Counted from the first letter of the stretch, positions 1 to 9,318 are shown. The stretch is 64,000 nt of DNA from Paenibacillus foliorum (GCF_013141765.1 NZ_WHOD01000055.1:1-64000), one strand, 5' to 3'. Numbers and translations: made by a program. The notes: generated by a model not told the origin, from the letters alone.

Positions 1-303
1 CGCGAGCCCGCGCCGAGCGCAGCTCCGCGCGCCGGCATCGCGGCCTGCCCGCGGGAGGGCTGCGCGGGCCGCATCATTGCCGGCAAGCGCGGCTATGGCT
101 GCACGGAATACAAAGCCGGCTGCGGCTTTGTGATCTGGAAGGACAGCTTTGGCGCAGCGCTGTCGGAGCGGGACGCTCGTCAGCTGGTAGAGCAGGGAAG
201 CAGTGATACAATGTCCTTGACCGATGATGGAGGCGGCATGGTGCAGGGGCGGCTTATCTTAATGGATAAGAGCACAGGGAAGGTCGCGCTTGAGCAGGCT
301 TGA
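1..303 (+). CDS. topB: DNA topoisomerase III, C-terminal zinc-ribbon end (partial)
   Basis: Open from the window edge in frame 1 to a TGA at 301-303, giving the last 100 residues of a protein. The visible part carries Cys pairs in the pattern CPREGC ... GYGCTEYKAGC, followed by a GFVIW motif and a final region ending near TGKVALEQA. This matches the C-terminal Zn-ribbon/Crpt repeat of Bacillales type IA topoisomerase III, which decatenates DNA. The 5' part lies outside the window. The first 230 bases are very GC-rich compared with the following genes, unlike the rest of the window apart from the flotillin coiled coil. Other proteins carry the same ribbon, so the identity is likely but not certain. 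Confidence 0.7.
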   Translation, partial: REPAPSAAPRAGIAACPREGCAGRIIAGKRGYGCTEYKAGCGFVIWKDSFGAALSERDARQLVEQGSSDTMSLTDDGGGMVQGRLILMDKSTGKVALEQA

Positions 304-391
304 GTATTGAAATTATGGATTGGATTATCGGGTATCCAGAAGGTTTCGAATTATTATGCAGGGTTTCTAATGAGAAAGGAGGTTAATGGAA

Positions 392-799
392 ATGCGTGAA
401 ATTCCTATACCGTATGTTCGTGCAAATCAAGCTGGTATTGTCCTTTTTGTAGTATTAGCCCTTTTGTTGCAGCAACCAGTGTTTATCGCTGCTATATGGG
501 CCATTCAAGTAATTGGATTATGGAAGGGGATTCGAGCTAACTTAATTGTAAGAGCAGCTTCTCCGTTGTTAGCTTCTCGTGTAGCAGGCGCCCAGACGGA
601 ATCAGCAGAATTGTTGCGGTTTAACAATTCCATCGCTGTTATACTTTTAACTATTTCCTTGCTTTGCTTTTGGGTGTTTCATTCTGCTGTTGCCGGATAC
701 ATCGCTGCCGCTATGGTAGCTGTGGCTGCATTCATAGCTATTTGTGGCTTCTGTGTGGGCTGTTTTCTTTATTATCAATTTAAAAAAAGTTTACGTTGA
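392..799 (+). CDS. DUF4395 family membrane protein
   Basis: A protein of about 135 residues with roughly four hydrophobic segments and the C-terminal motif GFCVGCFLYYQFK; paired cysteines in a G-x-C-x-G-C context are typical of DUF4395 integral membrane proteins. The function of the family is unknown, although members often occur beside thiol or sulfur proteins. An upstream in-frame ATG at 386 lies only 3 nt after the AAAGGAGG ribosome binding site (375-382). The ATG at 392 gives a 9-nt spacing and is preferred. Monocistronic by appearance. Confidence 0.7.
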   Translation: MREIPIPYVRANQAGIVLFVVLALLLQQPVFIAAIWAIQVIGLWKGIRANLIVRAASPLLASRVAGAQTESAELLRFNNSIAVILLTISLLCFWVFHSAVAGYIAAAMVAVAAFIAICGFCVGCFLYYQFKKSLR

Positions 800-826
800 T
801 TTCAATAGTAGCTCTGGGTTCTTCCC

Positions 827-879
827 AAATAAACAGGTATACGAATTAGGCTTATGCCTGAACGTATTCCTGTTTATTT
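827..879. terminator. Long inverted repeat downstream of the DUF4395 gene
   Basis: Arms AAATAAACAGGTATACG (827-843) and CGTATTCCTGTTTATTT (863-879) form a stem of about 16 bp with one mismatch. There is no clean U-run, so it may be a weak terminator or an mRNA-end hairpin. Confidence 0.4.
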
Positions 880-939
880 AGAAAGAAATAATGTAATAAG
901 AATAGATTGCCACACAAAACTGGAAGGACTGATGATTAG

Positions 940-1410
940 ATGACAACTCCTATATGCTTTCCTGACCTTACATCAAGACCTTTAAACTTGAAAGTAGAAA
1001 GACAGATGGATGCACCGCCGGATGTACTTTACCAAGCGTGGACGAAGCAGTTCGACCGATGGTTTGCAGCTCCCGGATCAGTGATTATGCAAGGTGAAGT
1101 CAACACCGTATTCTTCTTTGAGACTGTTTTCAAGCCCGAGTCGCATAGTGAGGCTCAACGACATCCTCATTATGGACGCTTTCTTAGGCTTGAACCAGAT
1201 CGTCTCATCGAAATAACGTGGGTTACAGGAGAAGGCGGAACCAAGGGAGCTGAAACGGTAGTCACTGTTGAACTAGAGCCACACAGCAACGGGACATTAC
1301 TGCACCTTACGCACGCAGGGTTCCCGGATGAAGAATCGAGGAACGGACACGAACATGCGTGGCCATTCGTGCTAGAGCAGCTAGACAAGCAGATGCTGCC
1401 AGGTACTTAG
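940..1410 (+). CDS. SRPBCC (AHSA1-like) domain protein
   Basis: A 156-residue protein of the START/SRPBCC fold, AHSA1 subgroup. The N-terminal segment has the typical [17 protein letters not shown] helix start, followed by [10 protein letters not shown] and a central strand stretch ending in a [20 protein letters not shown] motif. The C-terminal helix begins at a [17 protein letters not shown] motif. Such proteins bind small hydrophobic ligands; no specific role can be assigned. The ATG at 940 has only a weak upstream purine stretch (GGAAGGACTGATG). Its TAG directly abuts the stop codon of the convergent gene at 1411, leaving no room for a terminator between them. Confidence 0.75.
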   Translation: MTTPICFPDLTSRPLNLKVERQMDAPPDVLYQAWTKQFDRWFAAPGSVIMQGEVNTVFFFETVFKPESHSEAQRHPHYGRFLRLEPDRLIEITWVTGEGGTKGAETVVTVELEPHSNGTLLHLTHAGFPDEESRNGHEHAWPFVLEQLDKQMLPGT

Positions 1411-2751
1411 TCAATTATCCTCAACAGCATCTATCTCAATGTAACAAGGTAGGGCTACTTTATTTGCTCGTTTACTTGGAAATAACCATAATTGCGGTGT
1501 ATCCTCAACATTAGCAATAGAAAGCTGAAACCTGTCCGATGGAAAATGATTGCTATACAGCCGTATGTTGCTTCCATCAACCCTCATTACTTTTACAGGG
1601 AGTGTGTCGTCAGGCTTTCCATTGTTCATTATTTGAAAAGCTTTTAAGGATTCTGGAACCTCAACGCGCTTTTGAAAATAAATCGTTATGCTCTCAGGTC
1701 CAGTACGTTTTGCGCACAGTGGGAGAGGAGGCTCATCGTACATATATTTGCCCAAGTGATATTCATACGCAGTCCAAGTCGAATAACCTAGCTTGACTGA
1801 CGTAGAGGCAAAATCATTTAACCATGTTCGGCTGCGCCTCATTCGTTGAAGTGAGCCAATATCCGCCTGAACTCCAATCGGAATATTCGGATGTATCGCC
1901 CTGATTTTAGCCATAAACGGCTCATAATGCTTGCAATAATCCGCTTTGAGAAACGTTCGCATCCAATCGGGCCAATGGGTTTGAATAATGTGAAGGTCTG
2001 GCCTCACAGTTGAGATCATTGCTGCAGCATCAAGCCCTTGAAATTCCCGGAGCTTTTCTACAGAGTCAGCTCCAGCATGAATACCTAGTGACCAGGTGGC
2101 AATTCTGATGTCAGGGCGAGCCTCCCGCACACCACCTGGACCATTGATTAGCTCAAACAAGAATCGGTTCAAGGCCGACACCCTGAATTCAATCCAAAGA
2201 CGGTACAGGATGGGGTTGTTTTTGTAATAATTAGGGCTGGAGCGGTGCTTGAAATCAGGTGTTTCAGAGCCATATTGCTGCTTGAAGGCTGCTTTGGCAT
2301 AGGGACCCACATCTCCATAAACACCATTGGAAAGGCCGTTCCACTCTGGGAAATACGGTTCTGCCACTTCCAATCCATCAAAGGGATACTTCCGTACAAG
2401 CTCCGCTAGAGCCTGCTTCTTCCAAGCAGTGTATCTATAGCTGAATGGAGAGAAACGGAAGTAGCCATCGTTTACAGGCTTTAGCAGCGTCATCTGCCAA
2501 TCCGGCCAATCCTTCGGTAAATGTCCTGTCGTGTACGAACCATTGCCAAGCACCATAGCCCATACAGCCATTCCTCTATCCCGCAGCTTTTCAAGCAGCT
2601 TCTGATTGATTTTTGTCTCATCGGTCACAAAGTAATGGATTACCCGATACCCTGACAGCTCCAGCTCATCAGCAATGCTTTGCTCAGAGCGGTTCAGATA
2701 ATAAGGAAAGGTCGGGTCGATCTGAATCGAGGGTCCTAGCAGACGGTTCAT
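1411..2751 (-). CDS. Putative TIM-barrel glycoside hydrolase-like protein
   Basis: A 446-residue soluble protein without a signal peptide. Its pattern (GYRVIHYFVTDE, MAVWAMVLGN, PFDGLEVAEPYFPEW, DIRIATWSLGIHAG, LHIIQTHWPDWM, IPIGVQADIG) resembles successive beta strands of a TIM barrel such as uncharacterised glycosyl-hydrolase-like families. The carboxylates in GLEVAEPYFPEW sit where barrel catalytic acids often lie, but this is inference. I do not recognise the family and substrate is unknown. The start at 2751 has AGGAGG 6 nt upstream. It is divergent from the metallochaperone gene and tail-to-tail with the SRPBCC gene. Confidence 0.5.
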   Translation of the reverse strand: MNRLLGPSIQIDPTFPYYLNRSEQSIADELELSGYRVIHYFVTDETKINQKLLEKLRDRGMAVWAMVLGNGSYTTGHLPKDWPDWQMTLLKPVNDGYFRFSPFSYRYTAWKKQALAELVRKYPFDGLEVAEPYFPEWNGLSNGVYGDVGPYAKAAFKQQYGSETPDFKHRSSPNYYKNNPILYRLWIEFRVSALNRFLFELINGPGGVREARPDIRIATWSLGIHAGADSVEKLREFQGLDAAAMISTVRPDLHIIQTHWPDWMRTFLKADYCKHYEPFMAKIRAIHPNIPIGVQADIGSLQRMRRSRTWLNDFASTSVKLGYSTWTAYEYHLGKYMYDEPPLPLCAKRTGPESITIYFQKRVEVPESLKAFQIMNNGKPDDTLPVKVMRVDGSNIRLYSNHFPSDRFQLSIANVEDTPQLWLFPSKRANKVALPCYIEIDAVEDN

Positions 2752-2872
2752 GGTATCCTCCTACAATAGTTCGTTACTAAACCGCATTAATGGTTTAATT
2801 GTGGCCATCCCTATGCTTTTATGTTGTATTGTACCAAAATAGAAGACTGTTGTAGTAATTAGGGGTATAATT

Positions 2873-2883
2873 GTAATAATTAC
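2873..2883. promoter_or_regulatory. Zur-box-like dyad
   Basis: GTAATAATTAC is a perfect 5-1-5 palindrome matching the core of the Bacillus Zur box (TCGTAATnATTACGA); the outermost bases differ. It lies just upstream of the -35 of the metallochaperone promoter, and a Zur-type regulator is the next gene. Confidence 0.5.
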
Positions 2884-2890
2884 TTATAAA

Positions 2891-2919
2891 TTGACATTTG
2901 CTCAACACAGGGCTACAAT
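2891..2919 (+). promoter_or_regulatory. Sigma-A promoter of the metallochaperone gene
   Basis: TTGACA (2891-2896), a 17-bp spacer and TACAAT (2914-2919): a near-consensus sigma-A promoter about 100 nt upstream of the start codon. Confidence 0.7.
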
Positions 2920-2980
2920 TTTCTACATATACCTTACATTTTCGGCTTTCGATTTAAACGAATGAATGCTTACGTAGAAC

Positions 2981-3010
2981 GTTTTGCTAAAGCAAAACTC
3001 TAAGGAGAGG
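2981..3010 (+). repeat. Hairpin plus Shine-Dalgarno dispersed element, copy 1
   Basis: The palindrome GTTTTGCTAAAGCAAAAC (2981-2998) is followed directly by CTCTAAGGAGAGG, the ribosome binding site of the metallochaperone gene; ATGCTTACG lies just upstream. Related copies precede cysW (7230), the alpha/beta hydrolase (9279) and a hypothetical gene (47484). Confidence 0.6.
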
Positions 3011-3016
3011 TCACCA

Positions 3017-4087
3017 ATGAAACAAGCTGTACCTGTGCATATTTTATCCGGTTTTTTGGGTAGCGGTAAAACAACGTTGCTAACACAAGCGCTGGATTAC
3101 TACAAACAAAGCGGCAAAAAGCCGGCAGTACTTATGAATGAGCTTGGTGATGTGAATCTGGATGGAATGCTGGTAGAAGAAGGCGTGCCTATGACAGAAA
3201 TGCTAAGCGGCTGTATTTGCTGTACGATTCGCGGCGACTTGGGCTTGGAATTGAGAGAATTAATCCAGGAGAATACTCCGGATGTCATTTTTGTTGAGTG
3301 TACGGGTGCTGCGAACCCAATGGAAATGTTAGATGGGGTCACTGATGCTTCGTTGCTAACTGAGCTTGAGCTCAAATCGGTAATTACCGTTGTAGATGCG
3401 GCTCAGCTTCTGGAGCAGCACCGCAAAGGTGTGGGTAAAACATACCGTCTAATGCAGGAGCAGATTCGCTGCGCTACTCATCTTGTTCTGAATAAAACCG
3501 ACTTAATAGCTCCGGCTGATTTAGGCGAACTGGAAAGAGTGATCCGCGAATGGAACGCTGTGGCTCCGATTACTGCGACTATACGCTGTCATATCGATTT
3601 GACACTGTTTGACCGGCTTGAGGGGGAGACAGGTGATAATGTTAGCCTTTCCAGCTCCAAGGGCCTCAACTCGTCTTGTACGCATGAACATTCGCATGAT
3701 GAGAGTTGTACGGATCCTAGCCACCTGCATGAGCATGAAGGCGAGGGTCATTTAAACGGCAAGGAAGCCGGCGTAACGCACCATTCTCACGATCATGTTA
3801 TGGTTTATACGCATTATTTTAAAGGACCCATTGATAGCGAGCAGTTTGAAGCGCTTGTGGGAAGGCTTCCTTCTAATGTATATCGGGCCAAAGGCATATT
3901 GCGCTTTTCAGATACGTCCAGTCCATTTATGTTTCAATATGCTTACCGAGAGATGGATTTTGTTAAAATCACACCTAAAGAGGAGCTTCCTAATGTGGCT
4001 GTGTTTATTGGCGAACATTTCTCCAAACAAGAACTAGCATTGGAGTTAGAGACTCTGGAGCAAGCCGCTGGAGAGCAAAAAGATTGA
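3017..4087 (+). CDS. CobW/COG0523 zinc metallochaperone GTPase
   Basis: A 356-residue G3E-family P-loop GTPase. Near the N-terminus is GFLGSGKTT (Walker A), then the metal-binding GCICC motif, a VECTGAANP switch region and NKTD (guanine specificity). A long His/Asp/Glu-rich loop (HEHSHDESC ... HLHEHEGEGH ... HHSHDH) precedes the C-terminal CobW_C domain. Family members deliver zinc or related metals to target proteins under limitation. The Zur-like dyad upstream and the Zur-type regulator downstream point to zinc. The ATG at 3017 is chosen over an in-frame TTG/ATG further up because AAGGAGAGG lies 6 nt before it. Confidence 0.85.
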   Translation: MKQAVPVHILSGFLGSGKTTLLTQALDYYKQSGKKPAVLMNELGDVNLDGMLVEEGVPMTEMLSGCICCTIRGDLGLELRELIQENTPDVIFVECTGAANPMEMLDGVTDASLLTELELKSVITVVDAAQLLEQHRKGVGKTYRLMQEQIRCATHLVLNKTDLIAPADLGELERVIREWNAVAPITATIRCHIDLTLFDRLEGETGDNVSLSSSKGLNSSCTHEHSHDESCTDPSHLHEHEGEGHLNGKEAGVTHHSHDHVMVYTHYFKGPIDSEQFEALVGRLPSNVYRAKGILRFSDTSSPFMFQYAYREMDFVKITPKEELPNVAVFIGEHFSKQELALELETLEQAAGEQKD

Positions 4088-4143
4088 CTCTCCTACCTAG
4101 TTAGGGCATTATTAAACTAAAGAATGGTAAATTGAGGGATAAA

Positions 4144-4617
4144 ATGATGGAAAATCATAGTCATAATCATGAGCACAGTGTTCAAGAAACAGTCCAAGAT
4201 ATGGTCAAAGCCATGGCATCCAAAGGATGGAGAATAACCGACCAGCGCAAAAGCTTGGCAACCCTGTTTGCAGAAGCCGAAGGGTACTTATCACCCAAAG
4301 ATGTTTATGATTCGATGCGCCCCAAATATCCGGGAGTCAGCTTTGATACGGTATACCGGAACTTGCGTCTACTAAGTGAAATGGGTGTGCTTGAGCAGTT
4401 TTATTTGAATGATGGACTTAAGTTCCGCGCACGTTGTCAATCTCATCATCATCATCATATGATCTGTATTCAATGCGAAAAAACGATTACCTTTGAATTT
4501 TGTCCAATGAAGCATGTGCCCCATCTGCCGGAAGATTTTGAAATTATGAATCACCGGTTCGAGATTTTTGGTTATTGCAGCGATTGCTCGAAGCAGCCTC
4601 ATCCTGCAAGCAATTAG
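4144..4617 (+). CDS. zur: Fur-family metalloregulator, Zur type
   Basis: About 157 residues. The N-terminus is His-rich (HSHNHEHS), followed by a winged-helix DNA-binding part (RITDQRKSLATLFAE, then a VSFDTVYRNLRLL recognition helix) and a dimerisation domain with a His cluster and two CxxC pairs (CIQC, CSDC) forming the structural zinc site. Zur represses zinc uptake and mobilisation genes when zinc is sufficient. Its place 56 nt after the COG0523 GTPase and the Zur-box-like dyad upstream of that gene support Zur over Fur or PerR. The ATG at 4144 follows GAGGGA; the in-frame TTG at 4132 is less likely. Confidence 0.75.
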   Translation: MMENHSHNHEHSVQETVQDMVKAMASKGWRITDQRKSLATLFAEAEGYLSPKDVYDSMRPKYPGVSFDTVYRNLRLLSEMGVLEQFYLNDGLKFRARCQSHHHHHMICIQCEKTITFEFCPMKHVPHLPEDFEIMNHRFEIFGYCSDCSKQPHPASN

Positions 4618-4643
4618 AATAACATATTGTTAATAAGTATCGA

Positions 4644-4665
4644 GCCTCCATAAGGAGGCTTTTTA
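4644..4665 (+). terminator. Rho-independent terminator after zur
   Basis: Stem GCCTCC/GGAGGC with an ATAA loop, followed by a run of T. Confidence 0.85.
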
Positions 4666-4757
4666 TATACACATAAATTGTTTAAGTTCTTCATCGCACT
4701 TTTCTTGTTAAGAATTTTAAATAACAGCGAAGCTGCTATGAGCGCTGAAAGAGTTAC

Positions 4758-4911
4758 ACGGAAGCGGGACTTCCTTTATTTCAATCTGGCGGCTCCAATT
4801 TAATGCGATAGAGGAAGTCGGAATTCCTTTATTTTAGGCGAATATGAGTACTAAGCACTTAAACAGAGGAATAAAGGAACCAACTGTTCCGTTATCCCTC
4901 TGTTATTTGTG
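4758..4911. repeat. Palindrome-rich intergenic repeat, copy A
   Basis: About 154 bp, clearly related to 29829-29981. Shared blocks include CTTCCTTTATT followed by CAATCTG, then ATAGAGGAAGTCGG and CCTTTATTT, and a 3' hairpin whose arms read ACAGAGG-ATAAAGGAA and TTCCGTTATCCCTCTGT. Both copies end in TTTGTG. It sits in the roughly 630-bp gap between zur and sbp. No coding potential was seen. Confidence 0.65.
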
Positions 4912-5082
4912 TTTACCATAAATTAGAGGAACACTTACTTCAACTTCATTCTCGCAGATCGTATACGGGGCATATCTGACAGTGATTCTTAACCTCTCGG
5001 GTGTCACTTCAACAAGAGTTAATGGCGATAATTTATCGATCATAAAGAAGTGAAGAAATAACAAGTTATTACAAAAAAACGA

Positions 5083-5111
5083 TTGACACCTTTCAGAGGC
5101 GATGATAATAT
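5083..5111 (+). promoter_or_regulatory. Promoter and 5' leader of the sulfate transport operon
   Basis: TTGACA (5083-5088), 17-bp spacer, TAATAT (5106-5111). The transcript would have a leader of about 135 nt before sbp. The leader contains short dyads (AGGATTAACATCCT) but lacks the conserved S-box (SAM riboswitch) core, so how sulfur supply is sensed is not evident. Confidence 0.55.
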
Positions 5112-5253
5112 ACTGTTTATAAAACATAGTAAACACATCGGAATAAAAGTAAATCAACCGGACCACCGGAGATCAGCCAGGATTAACATCCTGATTATCG
5201 GATGCGAGTACTAGTTATAATGAGATCCGTATATTTGAGGGGAGAAATATTAG

Positions 5254-6354
5254 ATGTCAAATACAAACCTATTGAATTGGAAAAAGTGGTCCGTGCTTAG
5301 TCTTGTTAGTTTATCCTTACTTGGTTTATCTGCGTGCGGTGGCGGAACAACAGCACCGACTGCATCGGGTACAACTCCAGGAGCGTCGCCTGATTCTGCG
5401 AAGCCTGCGACTGCAGCTGCGAAGCCTCCTGTAGAACTACTTAATGTTTCTTACGATCCTACACGTGAATTGTACCAAGAATACAATAAAGCATTTTCAG
5501 CCTACTGGAAAGATAAAACAGGTCAAACGGTAACTATCAAAGCATCTCATGGTGGTTCCGGCAAACAAGGACGTTCAATCATTGATGGTTTGGAAGCAGA
5601 TGTTGCTACCTTAGCTCTTGCCTATGACATTGATGCGATTGAACAAGCGGGATTAATTCAAAAGGATTGGCAAAAGAAATTAAAGCAAAATAGTACACCT
5701 TACACATCAACTATTGTTTTTCTAGTTAAAAAAGGAAATCCGAAAGGCATCAAAGATTGGGATGATTTAATTAAACCAGGCGTAGAGGTAATCACTCCGA
5801 ATCCCAAAACATCAGGCGGAGCTCGTTGGAACTACATAGCGGCTTGGGGCTATGCGGATCAGAAGTTTGGAAAAGATGAAGCAAAGTCGAAAGAGTTTGT
5901 CGCTAAGCTTTTCAAAAATGTGCCAGTGCTTGATTCAGGTGCCCGCGATTCAACCACAACATTTGTACAGCGTGGTATCGGTGATGTTCTTATTGCATGG
6001 GAGAATGAAGCCTACCTGTCTATCAATGAATTCGGTAAAGACAAATACGAAATTGTAACTCCATCCCTAAGTGTATTGGCTGAACCATCGGTTGCTATTG
6101 TTGATAAGGTTGTCGACAAAAAAGGTACACGTGAAGTGGCGCAAGCTTATCTGGAGTACTTATATACAGAAGAAGGTCAAACGATTGCTGCGAAAAACTA
6201 TTACCGTCCGCGTTTGGAATCGGTAGCTAAAAAATATGAAAATCAATTTGGTAAAGTAAACCTGTTTACTATTGATGATTTCGGCGGTTGGACTAAAACG
6301 CAAAAAACTCATTTCAGTGACGGCGGAGTATTCGATCAAATTTATAAACCTTAA
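5254..6354 (+). CDS. sbp: Sulfate ABC transporter, substrate-binding lipoprotein
   Basis: A 366-residue extracytoplasmic binding protein. The signal peptide ends in the lipobox LSAC (near residue 28), followed by an Ala/Pro/Thr-rich linker and then the Sbp/CysP core starting [17 protein letters not shown], with SHGGSGKQ and [16 protein letters not shown] motifs that contact sulfate or thiosulfate. It hands substrate to the CysT/CysW permease encoded just downstream. GGGGAG lies 11 nt before the ATG. First gene of the sbp-cysT-cysW-cysA operon. Confidence 0.93.
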   Translation: MSNTNLLNWKKWSVLSLVSLSLLGLSACGGGTTAPTASGTTPGASPDSAKPATAAAKPPVELLNVSYDPTRELYQEYNKAFSAYWKDKTGQTVTIKASHGGSGKQGRSIIDGLEADVATLALAYDIDAIEQAGLIQKDWQKKLKQNSTPYTSTIVFLVKKGNPKGIKDWDDLIKPGVEVITPNPKTSGGARWNYIAAWGYADQKFGKDEAKSKEFVAKLFKNVPVLDSGARDSTTTFVQRGIGDVLIAWENEAYLSINEFGKDKYEIVTPSLSVLAEPSVAIVDKVVDKKGTREVAQAYLEYLYTEEGQTIAAKNYYRPRLESVAKKYENQFGKVNLFTIDDFGGWTKTQKTHFSDGGVFDQIYKP

Positions 6355-6374
6355 GAGTCAGAGGAGAGAAATCC

Positions 6375-7211
6375 ATGGCAAAGGCGTGGAAAGAGCGTAG
6401 TATATTACCCGGATTTGGTTTGACAATGGGCTTTACTGTATTGTATCTCAGCTTAATTGTCTTGTTTCCGTTATCCGCCATTTTTATTAAAACCTCCGGT
6501 CTAACATGGGCTCAATTCTGGCATACAATCACCGATGCCCGTGTAATTGCGTCGTATAAAATCAGCTTTGGTACGGCGCTCGGTGCAGCATTAGTAAATA
6601 CAGTGTTTGGGTTTATCGTGGCATGGGTTCTGGCGAGATACACGTTTCCGGGTAGACGCTTTATTGATGCGCTTGTGGATCTTCCTTTTGCGCTTCCAAC
6701 AGCAGTTGCAGGTATCGCCTTGACAACGATATATTCGAAGAATGGATGGATAGGCAGCTTCCTTGAACCACTCGGGATCAAGGTTGCCTATACTCCACTC
6801 GGTATTATGCTCGCCTTGACCTTTATTGGTATTCCGTTTGTAGTGCGAACGCTGCAACCGGTCGTGCAGGAGCTGGAGAAAGAGATCGAGGAGGCGGCAG
6901 TCAGTCTCGGCGCTCAACGCTTGCGAACCTTCATTCGAGTGATTTTTCCGCAGCTGCTGCCAGCGCTGTTAACAGGCTTTACGCTTGCATTTGCGAGAGC
7001 GGTAGGTGAGTATGGTTCCGTTGTATTCATTTCGGGCAATATGCCAATGAAAACAGAGATTGCTCCACTGCTTATAATGACAAAGCTTGAGCAATATGAT
7101 TATGCCGGTGCTACAGCGATTGCGCTTGTCATGCTTGTGATTTCATTTCTCATGCTGCTAGTTATCAATTATCTACAGTGGCGTGCTAACCGATTTAATA
7201 CATCTGTATAA
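6375..7211 (+). CDS. cysT: Sulfate ABC transporter permease CysT
   Basis: A 278-residue inner-membrane protein with about six transmembrane helices. The EAA loop of BPD-type permeases is visible ([22 protein letters not shown]), followed by the family signature [17 protein letters not shown]. It forms the translocation channel with CysW. The start follows GAGGAGAG by 7 nt, 20 nt after the sbp stop codon, consistent with a single mRNA. Confidence 0.93.
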   Translation: MAKAWKERSILPGFGLTMGFTVLYLSLIVLFPLSAIFIKTSGLTWAQFWHTITDARVIASYKISFGTALGAALVNTVFGFIVAWVLARYTFPGRRFIDALVDLPFALPTAVAGIALTTIYSKNGWIGSFLEPLGIKVAYTPLGIMLALTFIGIPFVVRTLQPVVQELEKEIEEAAVSLGAQRLRTFIRVIFPQLLPALLTGFTLAFARAVGEYGSVVFISGNMPMKTEIAPLLIMTKLEQYDYAGATAIALVMLVISFLMLLVINYLQWRANRFNTSV

Positions 7212-7229
7212 GCTTATGCTTGGTAGTAA

Positions 7230-7257
7230 GTTTCGCTAAAGCGAAACTCTTAGGAGG
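7230..7257 (+). repeat. Hairpin plus Shine-Dalgarno dispersed element, copy 2
   Basis: Perfect palindrome GTTTCGCTAAAGCGAAAC (7230-7247) followed by TCTTAGGAGG, the cysW ribosome binding site. TATGCTTGGTAGTAA lies just upstream, matching the flanks of the other copies. Confidence 0.65.
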
Positions 7258-7264
7258 ATTCCCA

Positions 7265-8152
7265 ATGGCCGGATATGTGGCGACCGTGAAAGCAGGTTCG
7301 GTAGCGGTAGATAGACCCAAGCATATTACTGAACCGACGGTAGTGAAATGGATTTTAATAAGTATTGCTTTACTTTTTCTGGGGCTATTGTTGGTACTGC
7401 CGTTAGTTTCCATATTTGTGGAGGCATTCAGGAAAGGCGCTGAAGTCTATTTCAAGGCGTTAGTCGAACCGGATGCTGCTTCTGCAATTAGGCTTACCTT
7501 GTTAACTGCGGCAATTGCTGTCCCATTGAATGTGGTGTTTGGTGTTTGTGCGGCATGGGCGATAACCAAATTCAAGTTTAAAGGAAAAAACCTGCTTATC
7601 ACGTTAATTGATCTGCCTTTTGCCGTATCTCCCGTTATATCCGGTCTTGTCTATGTTCTGTTGTTTGGGGCAAGAGGTTGGTTCGGTCCTTGGCTTGGTG
7701 AGCATGATATCAAAATAATTTTTGCTTTACCGGGAATCGTGCTGGCTACTGTGTTTGTTACATTCCCTTTTGTTGCCAGAGAGCTTTTGCCATTAATGCA
7801 GGCTCAAGGGGTTCAAGAAGAGGAAGCGGCCGTTACTCTAGGAGCCAAAGGCTGGAGAATTTTCTGGAAGGTTACTTTGCCTAATATTAAATGGGGTTTA
7901 TTATACGGCATCATTCTATGTAATGCGAGAGCGATGGGCGAGTTTGGAGCTGTATCGGTTGTATCCGGGCACATTAGGGGCTCAACGAATACGATGCCGC
8001 TGCACATTCAGATTTTATATAACGAATATAATTTTGCAGGTGCATTTGCCATTGCTTCTCTCTTGGTTTTACTGGCTGTAGTTACGCTGATTATAAAGAG
8101 TCTTATTGAGTGGAAGCATGAAAGACAGCAGCACCAGCTGGAAGGGGAGTAA
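7265..8152 (+). CDS. cysW: Sulfate ABC transporter permease CysW
   Basis: A 295-residue second permease subunit of the sulfate/thiosulfate transporter, with about six membrane helices. The EAA loop reads [23 protein letters not shown], followed by [17 protein letters not shown], the CysW signature. An in-frame TTG at 7220 would run through the hairpin element, so the ATG at 7265, 7 nt after TAGGAGG, is the real start. The hairpin directly before the ribosome binding site separates cysT and cysW within the operon and could tune translation of cysW alone. Confidence 0.93.
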   Translation: MAGYVATVKAGSVAVDRPKHITEPTVVKWILISIALLFLGLLLVLPLVSIFVEAFRKGAEVYFKALVEPDAASAIRLTLLTAAIAVPLNVVFGVCAAWAITKFKFKGKNLLITLIDLPFAVSPVISGLVYVLLFGARGWFGPWLGEHDIKIIFALPGIVLATVFVTFPFVARELLPLMQAQGVQEEEAAVTLGAKGWRIFWKVTLPNIKWGLLYGIILCNARAMGEFGAVSVVSGHIRGSTNTMPLHIQILYNEYNFAGAFAIASLLVLLAVVTLIIKSLIEWKHERQQHQLEGE

Positions 8153-8158
8153 GGGAGC

Positions 8159-9220
8159 ATGCATATTATAGCCAAACACTTGATGAAAAGCTTTGGCAGC
8201 TTTCAAGCTACCAAGGATGTGAGCTTTGAGATTGAAAAAGGCAAGCTTATCGGCTTGCTTGGACCGAGTGGCGGAGGCAAAACAACCATATTGCGCATGT
8301 TGGCGGGGTTGGAGGATGCGGACTCGGGAGATATATTGTTTCATGGGAATAAAGTGAATCATTTACCGCCACAGCAGCGTGGAATCGGATTCGTATTCCA
8401 GAACTATGCGCTGTTTAGGCATATGAGTGTTTATGATAATATCGCCTTCGGGTTGACGGTTCAAAACCGTACCAAGCAGGAGATTAAATCACGCGTAAGC
8501 GAATTGATTGAGCTTACAGGCTTGAAAGGTTTGGAGAAAAGACTGCCGCATCAACTTTCCGGTGGTCAGCGTCAACGGGTAGCTTTTGCCAGAGCGATTG
8601 CTCCTGAGCCGCAGCTGCTGCTGCTGGATGAACCATTTGCCGCTATCGATGCCAAGGTCCGTAAGGAGCTGCGTACCTGGTTGAAGGATATGATAAACCG
8701 CGTAGGTATCACTACCATTTTTGTTACACATGATCAAGAGGAAGCAGTAGAAGTAGCCGATGAAATTATGATCATTAATCAAGGATTTCTTGAGCAGAAG
8801 GGATCGCCGATAGAAATTTACCAGCATCCTCAGACGCCTTTTGTAGCAAGCTTTATTGGAGAATCGAATCAGATTGATCGTATTGCAGAATTTAGAGGTT
8901 TTGAACATACCGAGCATTTTAATTCAAAAGCAATCATTCGTCCTGAATTTGTGGAGATTGGCTATAAGAATGAAATCAGTCACCTTTCCGCAACAGAAAT
9001 TGGTACTGTGAAGAACATCTATTTTCGCGGTACGAATTGGCAGGTAGAGGTTGAGGTAAATGGACAAATTTTGTACGCATACCGTTCATTGGAAATGGAA
9101 ACGTTAAAGCTGTCCGATCCCGTTCATGTGTTAATCCATCGTGTGTACTTATTTAACGGTCAGGACCACCGCACCATTGAAAACGGATTGAAAATTGATC
9201 CCTTACCCGTACACATTTAA
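8159..9220 (+). CDS. cysA: Sulfate/thiosulfate ABC transporter ATPase CysA
   Basis: A 353-residue ATPase. Walker A GPSGGGKTT lies near residues 35-43, with a Q-loop (FVFQNYALF), the LSGGQRQRVAFARA signature, Walker B LLLLDEPF and the H-loop VTHDQEEA. A C-terminal TOBE-like regulatory domain follows (from about residue 240). It starts 6 nt after the cysW stop with AAGGGAG, so it is translationally tightly linked. It energises sulfate uptake by CysTW. Confidence 0.93.
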   Translation: MHIIAKHLMKSFGSFQATKDVSFEIEKGKLIGLLGPSGGGKTTILRMLAGLEDADSGDILFHGNKVNHLPPQQRGIGFVFQNYALFRHMSVYDNIAFGLTVQNRTKQEIKSRVSELIELTGLKGLEKRLPHQLSGGQRQRVAFARAIAPEPQLLLLDEPFAAIDAKVRKELRTWLKDMINRVGITTIFVTHDQEEAVEVADEIMIINQGFLEQKGSPIEIYQHPQTPFVASFIGESNQIDRIAEFRGFEHTEHFNSKAIIRPEFVEIGYKNEISHLSATEIGTVKNIYFRGTNWQVEVEVNGQILYAYRSLEMETLKLSDPVHVLIHRVYLFNGQDHRTIENGLKIDPLPVHI

Positions 9221-9278
9221 TCCAGGCTTTAAAGGCAGGCTTGCTCTAGCAATGATCAGTCCATGGCTTAGGATGCAA

Positions 9279-9311
9279 GCTTTGCTTAAGCAAAGCCTCA
9301 CAGAAAGGAAG
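9279..9311 (+). repeat. Hairpin plus Shine-Dalgarno dispersed element, copy 3 (diverged)
   Basis: Perfect 18-bp palindrome GCTTTGCTTAAGCAAAGC (9279-9296) followed by CTCACAGAAAGGAAGAG, the ribosome binding site of the hydrolase gene. The flank ATGGCTTAGGATGCAA resembles the ATGCTTACG flank of the other copies. Confidence 0.45.
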
Positions 9312-9318
9312 AGTTGCT

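Noticed and set aside
1170..1388. 72-codon minus-strand ORF opposite the SRPBCC gene
   Set aside because: Low-complexity Ser/Pro/Val content and no ribosome binding site; shadow frame.
4903..5166. 87-codon minus-strand ORF upstream of sbp
   Set aside because: It covers the sbp promoter and part of the dispersed repeat, has no ribosome binding site and reads as low-complexity hydrophobic sequence.
5112..5253. Possible S-box (SAM) riboswitch before the sulfate operon
   Set aside because: The conserved S-box core and kink-turn sequences are absent; only short dyads are present.
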